Shown: positions 5,846-12,155, counted from the first letter of the stretch. The stretch: 12,241 nucleotides of DNA from Candidatus Peregrinibacteria bacterium (GCA_030618315.1 JAUXDO010000030.1:1-12241), one strand, 5' to 3'. Translations and numbers: made by a program. Notes: generated by a model not told the origin, from the sequence alone.

Positions 5846-5888
5846 ACCCACATCTTCACCTTTTTACGGTATCGGACATGGGTCTTTT
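5846..5888. terminator. Probable bidirectional terminator between convergent genes
   Basis: AAAAAACCCA (5841-5850) and TGGGTCTTTT (5879-5888) are complementary. The stem ACCCA/TGGGT continues, after a 2x2 internal loop, with TCT/GGA. A-run and T-run lie on the two sides. It separates the membrane protein gene from the minus-strand transporter gene, whose stop codon region it overlaps. Confidence 0.5.
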
Positions 5889-6447
5889 AAATTAAGGCAG
5901 AAATAAGTAGGTACACGCCTCCTATGATTAAGAGTGCTGGAGCAAATTTTGCCCAACCTTCTATCCACTTGAGTTTTAGGCTGTGATAGGCTATGACGAA
6001 TGATGTCGCCCAACCAATCAAAAAGCCACAGGCAAAAAACAATGTTTGAGGGTATTCCAAACTAAACAGTCCCCCAGATAAAATAAAAAAATCATCAAAG
6101 GCGTTAAGAATATATGCCAAAAATGACACAACAAAGAGATACCGATCTTTTGCTTTGGGCGCTTTTGACTTGCTTGAGTTAATAAGCGCCCAAAGCCCAA
6201 TTCCAATTAATATCACACCAGCAAGAATATCGGTGTATACATTGGATTCAAACTGACCGGCGAAAACAATGGCGAGTGCAGTAATCACAACCACACCTGC
6301 CAATTGTCCCAAAAAGATTTGTATAACCTCCTTTCTCTGCCGCTCTCTAAGCAGAGCGATCAATATCAATAGATCATCATGGAGACCGGAAAGATACCAT
6401 GCTATAAAACCTCCTCCTAAAGGCAGAAATAGGTCTATTGCGTTCAT
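5887..6447 (-). CDS. CadD/LysE-superfamily-like integral membrane transporter
   Basis: A 186-residue protein with about six hydrophobic segments in two halves of three. Each half holds a paired aspartate: HDDLLILIALL (H23, D24, D25) in the first and NAFDDFFIL (D118, D119) in the second, the pseudo-symmetry of the LysE-type export fold. DDLLIL followed by a charged loop and IFLGQLAG (about 44-51) resembles CadD-type cadmium-resistance transporters. Export of a cation or small solute is plausible, but the substrate cannot be read. The start ATG 6447 overlaps the stop of the upstream gene (ATGA), so translation is probably coupled. It is the last gene of a three-gene operon led by two unknown paralogues. 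Confidence 0.7.
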   Translation of the reverse strand: MNAIDLFLPLGGGFIAWYLSGLHDDLLILIALLRERQRKEVIQIFLGQLAGVVVITALAIVFAGQFESNVYTDILAGVILIGIGLWALINSSKSKAPKAKDRYLFVVSFLAYILNAFDDFFILSGGLFSLEYPQTLFFACGFLIGWATSFVIAYHSLKLKWIEGWAKFAPALLIIGGVYLLISALI

Positions 6448-7019
6448 ATAACACCGCCAGTTTGGCTTGAGACTTGATCATAAAGAGGTCTTACCTTCAT
6501 GATTTCGGATCTGATAATCCCGCTTACTGAATCCAGTTTAACCTCTTCGGTGGTATCATCTAACAGAATAAGTGGGGAGGCAAAAGTTCCTAGATTGGTG
6601 ATGGTTTTGGTTCTTAGTGGCAGGTAGAAGTCAGGACCAAATCCAGGTGTTGGTATGTTGATGCTGTTCATTACCACATCCCATATTTCTGAGAAATATG
6701 GTGGCGTATAGAACCTCTCAATTCTCATTCCTTGCACTATGTTTTCGTATTTCTCCCTAAGCCTTCCATTGGCATCTATCAGATGTGTGATTTGATACAC
6801 AACATTAGGATGTTCATCGGGATTTTTCGGGGTTACAAGCTCGAGGCATATTGCAACATCCATTTCAAGGACGTCGATTAATGCATTCATAAGGGATTCA
6901 ATAAACTCCTTTTCTTCCTTTATAGCTTCAAGTGCGCTCATTTTTTCTGCCCACTGAAACAAAAAGGCATTGCGATCGGCACGTGCCGGTATAAAGCTTG
7001 GCGTTTTTCCTTCATTCAT
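6444..7019 (-). CDS. Unknown protein B, paralogue of the gene upstream
   Basis: A 191-residue soluble protein with no membrane segment. ATG 7019 is chosen because GGAG (7029-7026) lies six bases before it; a TTG at 7031 is in frame but has no such site. It is homologous to the product of the preceding gene. Both have a helix ending in a VLEMD or VLDLD segment, then HLIDANGRL or YIVDENSRL, then FSEIWDVV or LSKVWEF, then FYLPL or WIRL, and ILLDDTTEEVKL or IFLDGSSEEVNL. The alternating helix and strand pattern could be a GAF-like sensor fold, but I do not recognise a family. It overlaps the upstream stop by eight bases and the downstream transporter start by four, so the three proteins are probably made together. 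Confidence 0.8.
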   Translation of the reverse strand: MNEGKTPSFIPARADRNAFLFQWAEKMSALEAIKEEKEFIESLMNALIDVLEMDVAICLELVTPKNPDEHPNVVYQITHLIDANGRLREKYENIVQGMRIERFYTPPYFSEIWDVVMNSINIPTPGFGPDFYLPLRTKTITNLGTFASPLILLDDTTEEVKLDSVSGIIRSEIMKVRPLYDQVSSQTGGVI

Positions 7020-7530
7020 TTGAGTCTCCAATCTTCAGTTCACGCTTGGTAAACTCTTGATACAAACGTGATATATAACTCACATTTTGTGAGAGTTCCT
7101 CCATGATGTTTGGCAGATTAACTTCCTCCGAAGAGCCATCCAAAAAGATGATGGTTTCGGGAGAAAGCCTTATCCAAAGATCAACGCCAATATCGCTGGT
7201 TGGACTCGACATAACTCTGGTATTAAATTCCCATACTTTGGATAAGTACTCAGGAGTATTTTCCTTTTTAAAAACTCCACCCTCTTTCATAGCTTCATCG
7301 GTTAACCGACTGTTTTCATCTACAATATAGCTTATTGTGATTTTTTCTCCTTTCTTTGTTAGCCATCCTCCGATGTCGAGATCAAGAACGCTCATAAAGC
7401 ACTCTACGATACCCATTAGAAAGTCATTAGTACTTTCTAGTGATAGGTTTTGCATGAGAGCGTCCATGAGTGCTACATTGAAGCTTCTCCCGACCATTCT
7501 TGACCAATTGATACCACGTTCCTTGTTCAC
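7012..7530 (-). CDS. Unknown protein A, first gene of the operon with the transporter
   Basis: A 172-residue protein from GTG 7530, which has a full AAGGAGG SD six bases upstream. An upstream in-frame ATG (7581) lies at or just before the predicted transcript start and would be nearly leaderless, so it is less likely. There is no signal peptide or membrane segment. It shares a domain with protein B: TNDFLMGIVECFMSVLDLD, YIVDENSRL, YLSKVWEFN, and IIFLDGSSEEVNL. B has a seven-residue longer loop before its IDANGRL segment. I do not recognise the fold, and a GAF-like ligand or redox sensor is only a guess. It is driven by a consensus promoter (7591-7619) that faces a thioredoxin-like gene across a shared spacer. 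Confidence 0.8.
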   Translation of the reverse strand: MNKERGINWSRMVGRSFNVALMDALMQNLSLESTNDFLMGIVECFMSVLDLDIGGWLTKKGEKITISYIVDENSRLTDEAMKEGGVFKKENTPEYLSKVWEFNTRVMSSPTSDIGVDLWIRLSPETIIFLDGSSEEVNLPNIMEELSQNVSYISRLYQEFTKRELKIGDSNE

Positions 7531-7536
7531 TTTCAA

Positions 7537-7543
7537 CCTCCTT
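7537..7543 (-). promoter_or_regulatory. Full Shine-Dalgarno site deciding the protein A start
   Basis: AAGGAGG on the minus strand, then six bases (TTGAAA), then GTG 7530. It is the strongest SD in the window. Confidence 0.75.
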
Positions 7544-7590
7544 GGTTTTGTTTTTTGCTGACTTAATATGTTAAGGATCATAGGAGAATA

Positions 7591-7619
7591 ATTATATGTG
7601 ATAAAATGATAAATGTTAA
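7591..7619 (-). promoter_or_regulatory. Consensus promoter of the A-B-transporter operon
   Basis: On the minus strand TTAACA (7619-7614), 17 bases, then a perfect TATAAT (7596-7591). Transcription would start near 7584, giving a leader of about 54 bases before GTG 7530. The -35 box lies within the 7-bp array that precedes the divergent thioredoxin-like gene. Confidence 0.75.
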
Positions 7620-7640
7620 GTGGTAAATGTTAAATATTAT
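7606..7640. repeat. 7-bp phased array in the divergent spacer
   Basis: Five 7-bp units: ATGATAA, ATGTTAA, GTGGTAA, ATGTTAA, ATATTAT. The same unit words occur in the array at 141-168 when that is read on its own coding strand. It overlaps the operon's -35 box and reaches the start codon of the thioredoxin-like gene. ATG 7627 is part of a repeat unit. Confidence 0.65.
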
Positions 7641-8217
7641 GACACTATTAGAATCCCTAAATCTCCCCCTTTACACTTCAGTCATCGACTTCAATCTCCT
7701 TGCGACAGATGGAAAAACATACAGCCCATCCAATTTTGAAGACAAGAAAATTCTCGTCATTATTTTTATGTGCAATCACTGTCCTTACGTTCATGCAGTT
7801 ATAGATCGCCTGATAGCTATCCAATCTGATTACTCGGATAAGGACGTTCAGCTCATTGCAATTAATGCTAATGATTCCGAAAACTACCCCGAGGATTCAT
7901 TTGAATCTATGAAAGATTTTGTGGTAGAAAGGGGTATAAATTTTGCCTATTTACATGACGAAGATCAGTCAATCGCAAAGGCTTATAAAGCGCAGTGTAC
8001 CCCCGATATTTACATGTTCGACAATGACCGAAAACTTGTCTATCATGGTCGGATAGATGACAATTGGCCCGTCCGAACGGATATCCATCCGGGCGGGCAG
8101 GATGAGTCCGCCGTAACTAAAAATGAATTACGGGATGCTTTGGATGCAGTTTTAGACAATCGTCCAATTACCGAAAATCAATTACCGACTATCGGTTGTT
8201 CAATTAAATGGAAGTAA
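7639..8217 (+). CDS. Thioredoxin-fold protein (AhpC/TSA-like) with CNHC active site
   Basis: A 192-residue protein from ATG 7639. ATG 7627 is in frame but lies in a repeat unit, and family members begin close to the PLYTSVIDF segment. FMCNHCPYVHAV puts a CxxC pair at C45 and C48 on the first helix of the thioredoxin fold. AINANDSENYPEDS, HDEDQSIAKAY, the cis-Pro segment CTPDIYMFD, VYHGRIDD and the final GCSIKWK all match the thioredoxin-like peroxiredoxin-family proteins often found in bacteria. It has no signal peptide, so it probably works in the cytoplasm as a thiol-disulfide reductase or peroxide-handling protein. It is divergent from the A-B-transporter operon. A heptad array follows its stop. 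Confidence 0.9.
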   Translation: MTLLESLNLPLYTSVIDFNLLATDGKTYSPSNFEDKKILVIIFMCNHCPYVHAVIDRLIAIQSDYSDKDVQLIAINANDSENYPEDSFESMKDFVVERGINFAYLHDEDQSIAKAYKAQCTPDIYMFDNDRKLVYHGRIDDNWPVRTDIHPGGQDESAVTKNELRDALDAVLDNRPITENQLPTIGCSIKWK

Positions 8218-8223
8218 TATATA

Positions 8224-8258
8224 TTTGTAATTTCAGAATTCTGATTTTTGATTTAATT
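8224..8258. repeat. 7-bp phased units after the thioredoxin-like gene
   Basis: TTTGTAA, TTTCAGA, ATTCTGA, TTTTTGA and TTTAATT follow in 7-bp register, with TCAGAATTCTGA self-complementary. The next 90 bases (8259-8348) show nothing clear; a GATAAT with TG before it (8345-8350) is only a weak -10 candidate. Confidence 0.45.
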
Positions 8259-8348
8259 TCAAAACTAAGCACTCGTGAGGGGTTTGTATGAGGAGAATTA
8301 TCTTAATTGACCTTACTATATGTGCCAATTGTTTGATATACTTGTGAT

Positions 8349-8404
8349 AATTTACAATTTACAAAAAGTTTTAAAATTTAAAACTTAAAATTTAAAACTT
8401 GTAA
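8349..8404. repeat. 7-bp phased inverted array before the TauE/SafE gene
   Basis: Eight units in one register: AATTTAC twice, AAAAAGT, TTTAAAA twice, CTTAAAA, TTTAAAA, CTTGTAA. The 14-base TAAAATTTAAAACT is repeated exactly (8372-8385 and 8386-8399). It ends three bases before ATG 8408. Confidence 0.75.
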
Positions 8405-8407
8405 AAT

Positions 8408-9163
8408 ATGTCCTTTGAACATCTTCTATTAATCTTCGGAGTTACAACATTCGCATCCACTTTCAGCATTATATTTGGAGGAGGGTCTTTTATTATTTTC
8501 CCAACACTGTTTTTACTAGGAGTAGATGCTAAAATAGCCGTTGCAACAAATCTTGTCGGAGCGCTTGCACAAGTTCTTACAGGATCAGTAATTTTTAATA
8601 AAAGGCAAAAAATTCACTTCAACATAGTAAAAATTGTAATCCCATTTATAGTTACCGGAGCAATAATAGGAGCCTTTATTTTGGTGGAATTAGAAAGTGA
8701 ATTAATTAAAAAAATGGTTGCTGGTGCAATTATAGTTTTTGCAACATTCAGCCTTTTTTCTCGCGATAGACTTCTCCATACAAGAGAAAACATATCCATT
8801 GCCAGTAAAATTGGGGGTAGTATAGCTTCCTTTTTTAATGGAATATATCAAATGACAATTTCAGCAGGAGCCGGAATAACATCCAATCTAATATTAATAT
8901 ATTTTTATGGATTAAAATTAAAGCGGGCAATTGCTACCAGACAAATAATCAGCTTAACATCAGTTAGTATTGGTTCGAGTATATTAATTTATAATGGATT
9001 AATCGACTGGATTCTTTTTGTACCGCTTGCATCTGGACGCATAATAGGGGCTATAATTGGAAGTCAAATCGTAATGAAAACAAAGAGCACAGTACTTTCC
9101 ACAGTATTCAGTATTATAGTAATAATTCTTGCTTTAAGAATTCTTTTAAATGGAGTTATTTAG
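8408..9163 (+). CDS. TauE/SafE (TSUP) family membrane transporter
   Basis: A 251-residue protein with about eight hydrophobic segments in two homologous halves. The first half has GGGSFIIFPTLFLLG (24-38) and then AVATNLVGA, and the second has NGIYQMTISAGAGITSN followed by KRAIATRQI. These are the signature repeats of the TSUP/DUF81 family. Members move small anions such as sulfite, sulfoacetate or other sulfur-containing organic acids across the inner membrane; the substrate here is unknown. No SD is seen. Its end overlaps the riboflavin kinase start by 14 bases, so the two are probably translated together. Confidence 0.88.
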   Translation: MSFEHLLLIFGVTTFASTFSIIFGGGSFIIFPTLFLLGVDAKIAVATNLVGALAQVLTGSVIFNKRQKIHFNIVKIVIPFIVTGAIIGAFILVELESELIKKMVAGAIIVFATFSLFSRDRLLHTRENISIASKIGGSIASFFNGIYQMTISAGAGITSNLILIYFYGLKLKRAIATRQIISLTSVSIGSSILIYNGLIDWILFVPLASGRIIGAIIGSQIVMKTKSTVLSTVFSIIVIILALRILLNGVI

Positions 9164-9497
9164 ACGCAAAGTAAAATCAGGTTCAAAAACAGGACAAAAA
9201 ATAGGCTATCCAACCATCAATTTAAATGTAGGTAATTTTGGTGATGACTTTTGTCCGGGTGTTTATAGATGTGAGGTGATTGTGGACAGTTCGTCATACA
9301 TTGGCGTACTCTATTTTGGCTCTAAATTAAGCCATAGAGGAAATATCTTGGAAGTACATATTATAGGATTTAATGGACATATATATGGACAATATATTCA
9401 TATAAAAGTTGGTAAAAAAATCCGATCTCCAAAACAATTTACCAGTCTCGAACAACTAAAAAAACAGATAGCAAAGGACTTAATAAGTATAGTATAA
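9150..9497 (+). CDS. Stand-alone riboflavin kinase (flavokinase) domain
   Basis: A 115-residue protein equal to the C-terminal domain of bifunctional RibF. VKSGSKTGQKIGYPTINL contains the PTxN motif (P21, T22, N24), whose Thr and Asn hold Mg-ATP. CPGVYRCEV, the putative catalytic E68 in ILEVHIIGF, IYGQYIHI and the final IRSPKQFTSLEQLKKQIAKDL complete the fold. It should convert riboflavin and ATP to FMN. The N-terminal FAD synthetase domain is missing, so FAD would need another enzyme or uptake. ATG 9150 lies in the last codons of the transporter gene in another frame (14-base overlap). The coupling hints at a flavin-linked role for that transporter, but the TSUP family is not known for riboflavin. 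Confidence 0.85.
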   Translation: MELFRRKVKSGSKTGQKIGYPTINLNVGNFGDDFCPGVYRCEVIVDSSSYIGVLYFGSKLSHRGNILEVHIIGFNGHIYGQYIHIKVGKKIRSPKQFTSLEQLKKQIAKDLISIV

Positions 9498-9509
9498 TAA
9501 AACTTGTAC

Positions 9510-9600
9510 TTTGATTTCAGATTTCGGATTCCCATTCTAGAATCTAGAATCTTAAATTTAAAATCGAATCAGAATTCAGAATTCAGAAATCAGAAATATT
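9510..9600. repeat. Thirteen-unit 7-bp phased array before the MurE-like gene
   Basis: Ninety-one bases divide into 13 units in one register, among them TTTGATT, TCAGATT, TCGGATT, TAGAATC twice, TTAAATT, TAAAATC, GAATCAG, AATTCAG twice and AAATCAG. The early GATT-type units are roughly the reverse complement of the late AATC/CAG units, giving a hairpin-like layout. It ends one base before ATG 9602. Confidence 0.8.
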
Positions 9601-9601
9601 T

Positions 9602-10921
9602 ATGCTCAACTATCTCCGTAAAAAAATCGGCTACGATAACCCAATAAGAAGATTGTGGCATTGGATTAAGGGTGTAATAGCTGCGATTGTTCACGGTTTT
9701 CCAGGTCATAAGATGGTTGTTATTGGTGTAACCGGTACAAATGGGAAGACAACAACAGTTCATATGCTTGAGCATATCCTAAGAACAGCTGGTAAGAAAG
9801 TTGCCATGATTTCAACAGTTGAACTTAAGAAGAATGGAAAGACAAAGCCAAATATATCTAAAAAAACAACATTATCACCATTTTATACACAGGGTTTTTT
9901 GGCAAACTGTGCAAGAAAAAAAGTAGAATATGTGATTATAGAAGCATCTTCCCACGCTCTTCATCAATCAAGATTGTGGGGAATTCCATTTGCTATTTCT
10001 GTTCTAACAAATATTACTCACGAGCATTTGGATTATCATAAAACGATGGAAAAATATGCTACCGCAAAAAAAACATTATTTAATAAGGTGTCCAAAAGTT
10101 GTAAAAAGAGGGAATTGGAAAGAGTAAGACAAATTCCTCATTCCCATGCGTTTGTTTTAAATAGTAGCGATAGATTTTATAATGAGTTTGTTGAGATCCC
10201 ATGCAGTAGAAAAATTTCCTATGGAATAGGTGAGGGGGATTTGCAGGCTAATCAAATTTCGTATTCTAAAAATGGTTCAAAATTTGCAATACGATATCAG
10301 GAAGAACAAGTAGGTGTTGATTTAAAAATACCAGGTGCCTTTAATGTAGAGAATGCATTGGCTGCATCCGGTGTGGCATTAAGTTGTAAACTGACCTTGG
10401 AAGAAATCAAGAATGGCTTGGAGTCATTTGAGGGCGTACCTGGTCGTATTGAGCGAATTAAGAGCCCTAAAGGGTTTGAGGTAATCGTGGACTTTGCGTT
10501 AACTCCGGATGCCTTAGATAGACTTTATGACACGTTACGACAAACAGTAGATAATCGATTAATAGGAATTATTGGGAGTTGTGGAGATCGTGACAAAGCA
10601 AAACGTCCAGACATGGGTCGAATTGTCGCTGAACACACTGACATCACAATAGTAACGGATGAAGAGCCATATTCTGAAGATCCAAAAGCTATCATGGATG
10701 CAGTTCTTGAAGGAGCAAAAATGCTAAAGGAACTTGAAAACGATTTGCATCTCATAGAAGATCGATATAAAGCTATTGAATTTGCTGTAAAGAACGCAAA
10801 AGAAGGAGATGTTATTGTTGTCACTGGTATGGGCAGTTTTACCACTCGCAGTATGAACGATGGACCGATGCAGTGGGATGAAAGGGAGGTTGTACGTGAG
10901 ATAATTGCTAAACACTCTTAA
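9602..10921 (+). CDS. murE: MurE-like Mur ligase lacking the N-terminal UDP-binding domain
   Basis: A 439-residue protein. The ATP P-loop GVTGTNGKTTT lies at 42-52, where MurE of usual length (near 490) has it around 110, so domain 1, which holds the UDP-MurNAc part of the substrate, is largely missing. It is replaced by a hydrophobic and basic lead (RRLWHWIKGVIAAIVHGF). EASSHALHQSR (114-124), LTNITHEHLDYHKTMEKYATAK (135-156, with the Lys expected to be carbamylated), and GSCGDRDKAKRPDMGR follow. The amino-acid site reads DEEPYSEDP (353-361) instead of the DNPR motif of diaminopimelate enzymes, and VDFALTPDAL replaces VDYAHTPDAL. It probably joins an amino acid to a muramyl peptide or related acid, but the third residue is uncertain. 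No SD; a 7-bp array precedes it. Confidence 0.85.
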   Translation: MLNYLRKKIGYDNPIRRLWHWIKGVIAAIVHGFPGHKMVVIGVTGTNGKTTTVHMLEHILRTAGKKVAMISTVELKKNGKTKPNISKKTTLSPFYTQGFLANCARKKVEYVIIEASSHALHQSRLWGIPFAISVLTNITHEHLDYHKTMEKYATAKKTLFNKVSKSCKKRELERVRQIPHSHAFVLNSSDRFYNEFVEIPCSRKISYGIGEGDLQANQISYSKNGSKFAIRYQEEQVGVDLKIPGAFNVENALAASGVALSCKLTLEEIKNGLESFEGVPGRIERIKSPKGFEVIVDFALTPDALDRLYDTLRQTVDNRLIGIIGSCGDRDKAKRPDMGRIVAEHTDITIVTDEEPYSEDPKAIMDAVLEGAKMLKELENDLHLIEDRYKAIEFAVKNAKEGDVIVVTGMGSFTTRSMNDGPMQWDEREVVREIIAKHS

Positions 10922-10927
10922 TTTCAA

Positions 10928-10963
10928 TTGTGGCTCATGTTGTGGCTCAGATGGTGGCTCAAA
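10928..10963. repeat. Left arm of 12-bp inverted repeat array
   Basis: Three 12-bp units: TTGTGGCTCATG, TTGTGGCTCAGA, TGGTGGCTCAAA. A fourth degenerate unit (TTGTTGTTGACC, 10964-10975) carries the -35 box of the next gene. The units are the reverse complement of those at 11438-11485. The arm begins seven bases after the MurE-like stop. Confidence 0.85.
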
Positions 10964-10969
10964 TTGTTG

Positions 10970-10998
10970 TTGACCTCATGTGATAATTACAATATTAT
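10970..10998 (+). promoter_or_regulatory. Promoter of the four-helix-bundle gene
   Basis: TTGACC (10970-10975), 17 bases, then TATTAT (10993-10998): five of six bases match in each box. Transcription would start near 11005. It lies just inside the left repeat arm, so RNA from it would contain the right arm but not the left one. Confidence 0.7.
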
Positions 10999-11045
10999 GA
11001 CGATCTGTTTTTGAATTAATTGAATATTTTGTAATTAAATGAATT

Positions 11046-11429
11046 ATGTATGCGAAAACCGTTGAAGAATTGGTAATTTATCAAATTGCCCTAGAGCTTG
11101 CTAAAGAAATTAACAAGCTTATTAAGCAGATTCCACACCATTGGAGTGTTACAGAATGCAAACAAATACTAAGATCTTCAAGCTCTACTCCATCGAATAT
11201 TGAAGAAGGATTCTCTCAAAGATTTTACCCCAAAAAATTTCTTTCATATTTAAACAATGCACTTGGCTCAAGTGATGAGTCAAAAGGGCATATAAGAAAG
11301 CTCAGAAATAATGAACATATTAAGTCTGAAATCTCAGATGAATACATTAAAAGATACAAGAATTTATCTATAAAAATATTAAACTTGATAAATCACATAA
11401 AAAAAAGACATAATATAACGTTAAAATAA
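11046..11429 (+). CDS. Four-helix-bundle protein, S23/23S rRNA intervening-sequence family
   Basis: A 127-residue protein, almost all helix. Features of the S23 (intervening sequence protein) family are the opening helix LVIYQIALELAKEINKLIKQIP, SVTECKQILRSSSSTPSNIEEGFSQ with the conserved S-x-PSNIEEG turn, FLSYLNNALGSSDE, and a last helix of Lys and Leu/Ile repeats. Such ORFs were first found in intervening sequences of bacterial 23S rRNA, and relatives include the Avd accessory protein of diversity-generating retroelements. No reverse transcriptase is present here. The role is unknown; pentamer formation and RNA or protein binding are known for relatives. It has its own promoter and lies between inverted 12-bp arrays, like the stem-bounded rRNA elements, but between murE-like and truB genes. 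Confidence 0.9.
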   Translation: MYAKTVEELVIYQIALELAKEINKLIKQIPHHWSVTECKQILRSSSSTPSNIEEGFSQRFYPKKFLSYLNNALGSSDESKGHIRKLRNNEHIKSEISDEYIKRYKNLSIKILNLINHIKKRHNITLK

Positions 11430-11431
11430 AT

Positions 11432-11485
11432 CCACAAACGGAGCCACAACATGAGCCACAACATGAGCCACAACATGAGCCACAA
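11432..11485. repeat. Right arm of 12-bp inverted repeat array, overlapping the truB start
   Basis: A partial unit (CCACAA, 11432-11437), a variant ACGGAGCCACAA (11438-11449), and three exact CATGAGCCACAA units (11450-11461, 11462-11473, 11474-11485). These are reverse complements of the left-arm units 475 bases upstream. Each exact unit carries an in-frame ATG, so truB begins inside the array. Confidence 0.9.
11440..11443 (+). promoter_or_regulatory. SD site that selects the first truB ATG
   Basis: GGAG lies seven bases before ATG 11451. It exists only because the first repeat unit reads GGAG where the others read TGAG, so the second and third ATGs (11463, 11475) have no such site. Confidence 0.55.
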
Positions 11486-12155
11486 CGGGAATATAGATGG
11501 ACTTCTAGTAATCAACAAGCCTCAAAATTGGACATCTTTTGATGTAGTCGCGAAAATCCGCAATAAACTTAACGTCAAAAAAGTAGGTCACACAGGTACG
11601 CTCGATCCAATGGCAACAGGCGTATTGGTCCTCTGTTTAGGCAAAGCCACAAAGCTAGCGCAAAAAATAACTGACACGGACAAGGAATATATCGCCGAGG
11701 TTACTTTTGGTGCAACGAGTACAACTGATGATGCGGAAGGAGAAATTTCTGAAATTTTAAATGACAAATTCCAAATTCCAAATTTTAAATTAATTGAAGA
11801 TACTCTCAAAAAATTCACCGGTAAAATTATGCAAATTCCTCCCAACTTTTCTGCGAAAAAAATTAAAGGTCAGCGTGCATATAAATTGGCAAGAGAGGGG
11901 AAGGAGGTCAAATTAGAACCAAGAGAAGTCACCATCGATGAGATAGAAATATTCGATTATAAATGGCCGAAACTTAGCCTGAGAATTGCTTGTGGTAAGG
12001 GTACTTACATTCGTTCAATCGCACGCGATCTCGGACAGGAATTAGGCGTAGGAGGCTATTTAACGGCTCTGCAAAGAACGAAGGTTGGGCAGTATCAACT
12101 TGACCAGGCAGTCACAATAGAAGAGGCAGATGAAGGGCATGTAATTTCTATTTAA
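11451..12155 (+). CDS. truB: tRNA pseudouridine-55 synthase TruB
   Basis: A 234-residue enzyme that makes the universal pseudouridine 55 in the T loop of tRNA. GLLVINKPQNWTS (17-29) opens the fold, and GHTGTLDPMATGVL holds the catalytic D52. KEYIAEVTFGATSTTDDAEGE, KRAYELAREG-type RAYKLAREGKEV and GTYIRSIARDLG follow in the usual order. It lacks the C-terminal PUA-like domain of longer TruBs (near 300 residues). The first 12 residues are MSHN three times, encoded by the 12-bp repeat; ATG 11451 is preferred for its GGAG site. Codons about 101-114 come from a 7-bp array (11751-11792) in the variable region before KKFTGK. If transcribed from the MurE-like gene, its start region could pair with the left repeat arm. 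Confidence 0.95.
   Translation: MSHNMSHNMSHNGNIDGLLVINKPQNWTSFDVVAKIRNKLNVKKVGHTGTLDPMATGVLVLCLGKATKLAQKITDTDKEYIAEVTFGATSTTDDAEGEISEILNDKFQIPNFKLIEDTLKKFTGKIMQIPPNFSAKKIKGQRAYKLAREGKEVKLEPREVTIDEIEIFDYKWPKLSLRIACGKGTYIRSIARDLGQELGVGGYLTALQRTKVGQYQLDQAVTIEEADEGHVISI
11751..11792. repeat. 7-bp phased array inside truB
   Basis: Six 7-bp units in one register: GAAATTT, TAAATGA, CAAATTC twice, CAAATTT, TAAATTA. This is the same kind of array as in the spacers, here translated as part of ILNDKFQIPNFKLI. Forty-two bases keep the frame. Other TruBs have a segment of similar length but unrelated sequence here. Confidence 0.65.

Noticed and set aside
5413..5859. 148-residue minus-strand ORF antisense to the membrane protein gene
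   Set aside because: It runs over the terminator hairpin and has no promoter or SD. The plus-strand frame has a consensus promoter, SD and clear membrane segments.
7103..7561. Two plus-strand ORFs opposite protein A
   Set aside because: Serine-rich shadow frames of a gene supported by its promoter, a full SD and a paralogue next to it.
8290..8350. Short ORF of about 19 codons before the TauE/SafE gene
   Set aside because: Too short, no family, and no separate support beyond an ATG after a purine-rich stretch.
10525..10927. Two antisense ORFs over the 3' end of the MurE-like gene
   Set aside because: They overlap conserved Mur ligase motifs on the other strand and show no family likeness.
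10928..11485. Diversity-generating retroelement, suggested by the Avd-like S23 protein
   Set aside because: There is no reverse transcriptase, template repeat or variable repeat in the window.
10928..11485. Insertion sequence with terminal inverted repeats
   Set aside because: The enclosed gene is not a transposase and I see no target duplication; the arms are unit arrays rather than single terminal repeats.
11588..11845. Antisense ORF in truB with a KFGIWNL-like peptide
   Set aside because: That peptide is the reverse translation of the 7-bp repeat array; the sense strand is a clear TruB.
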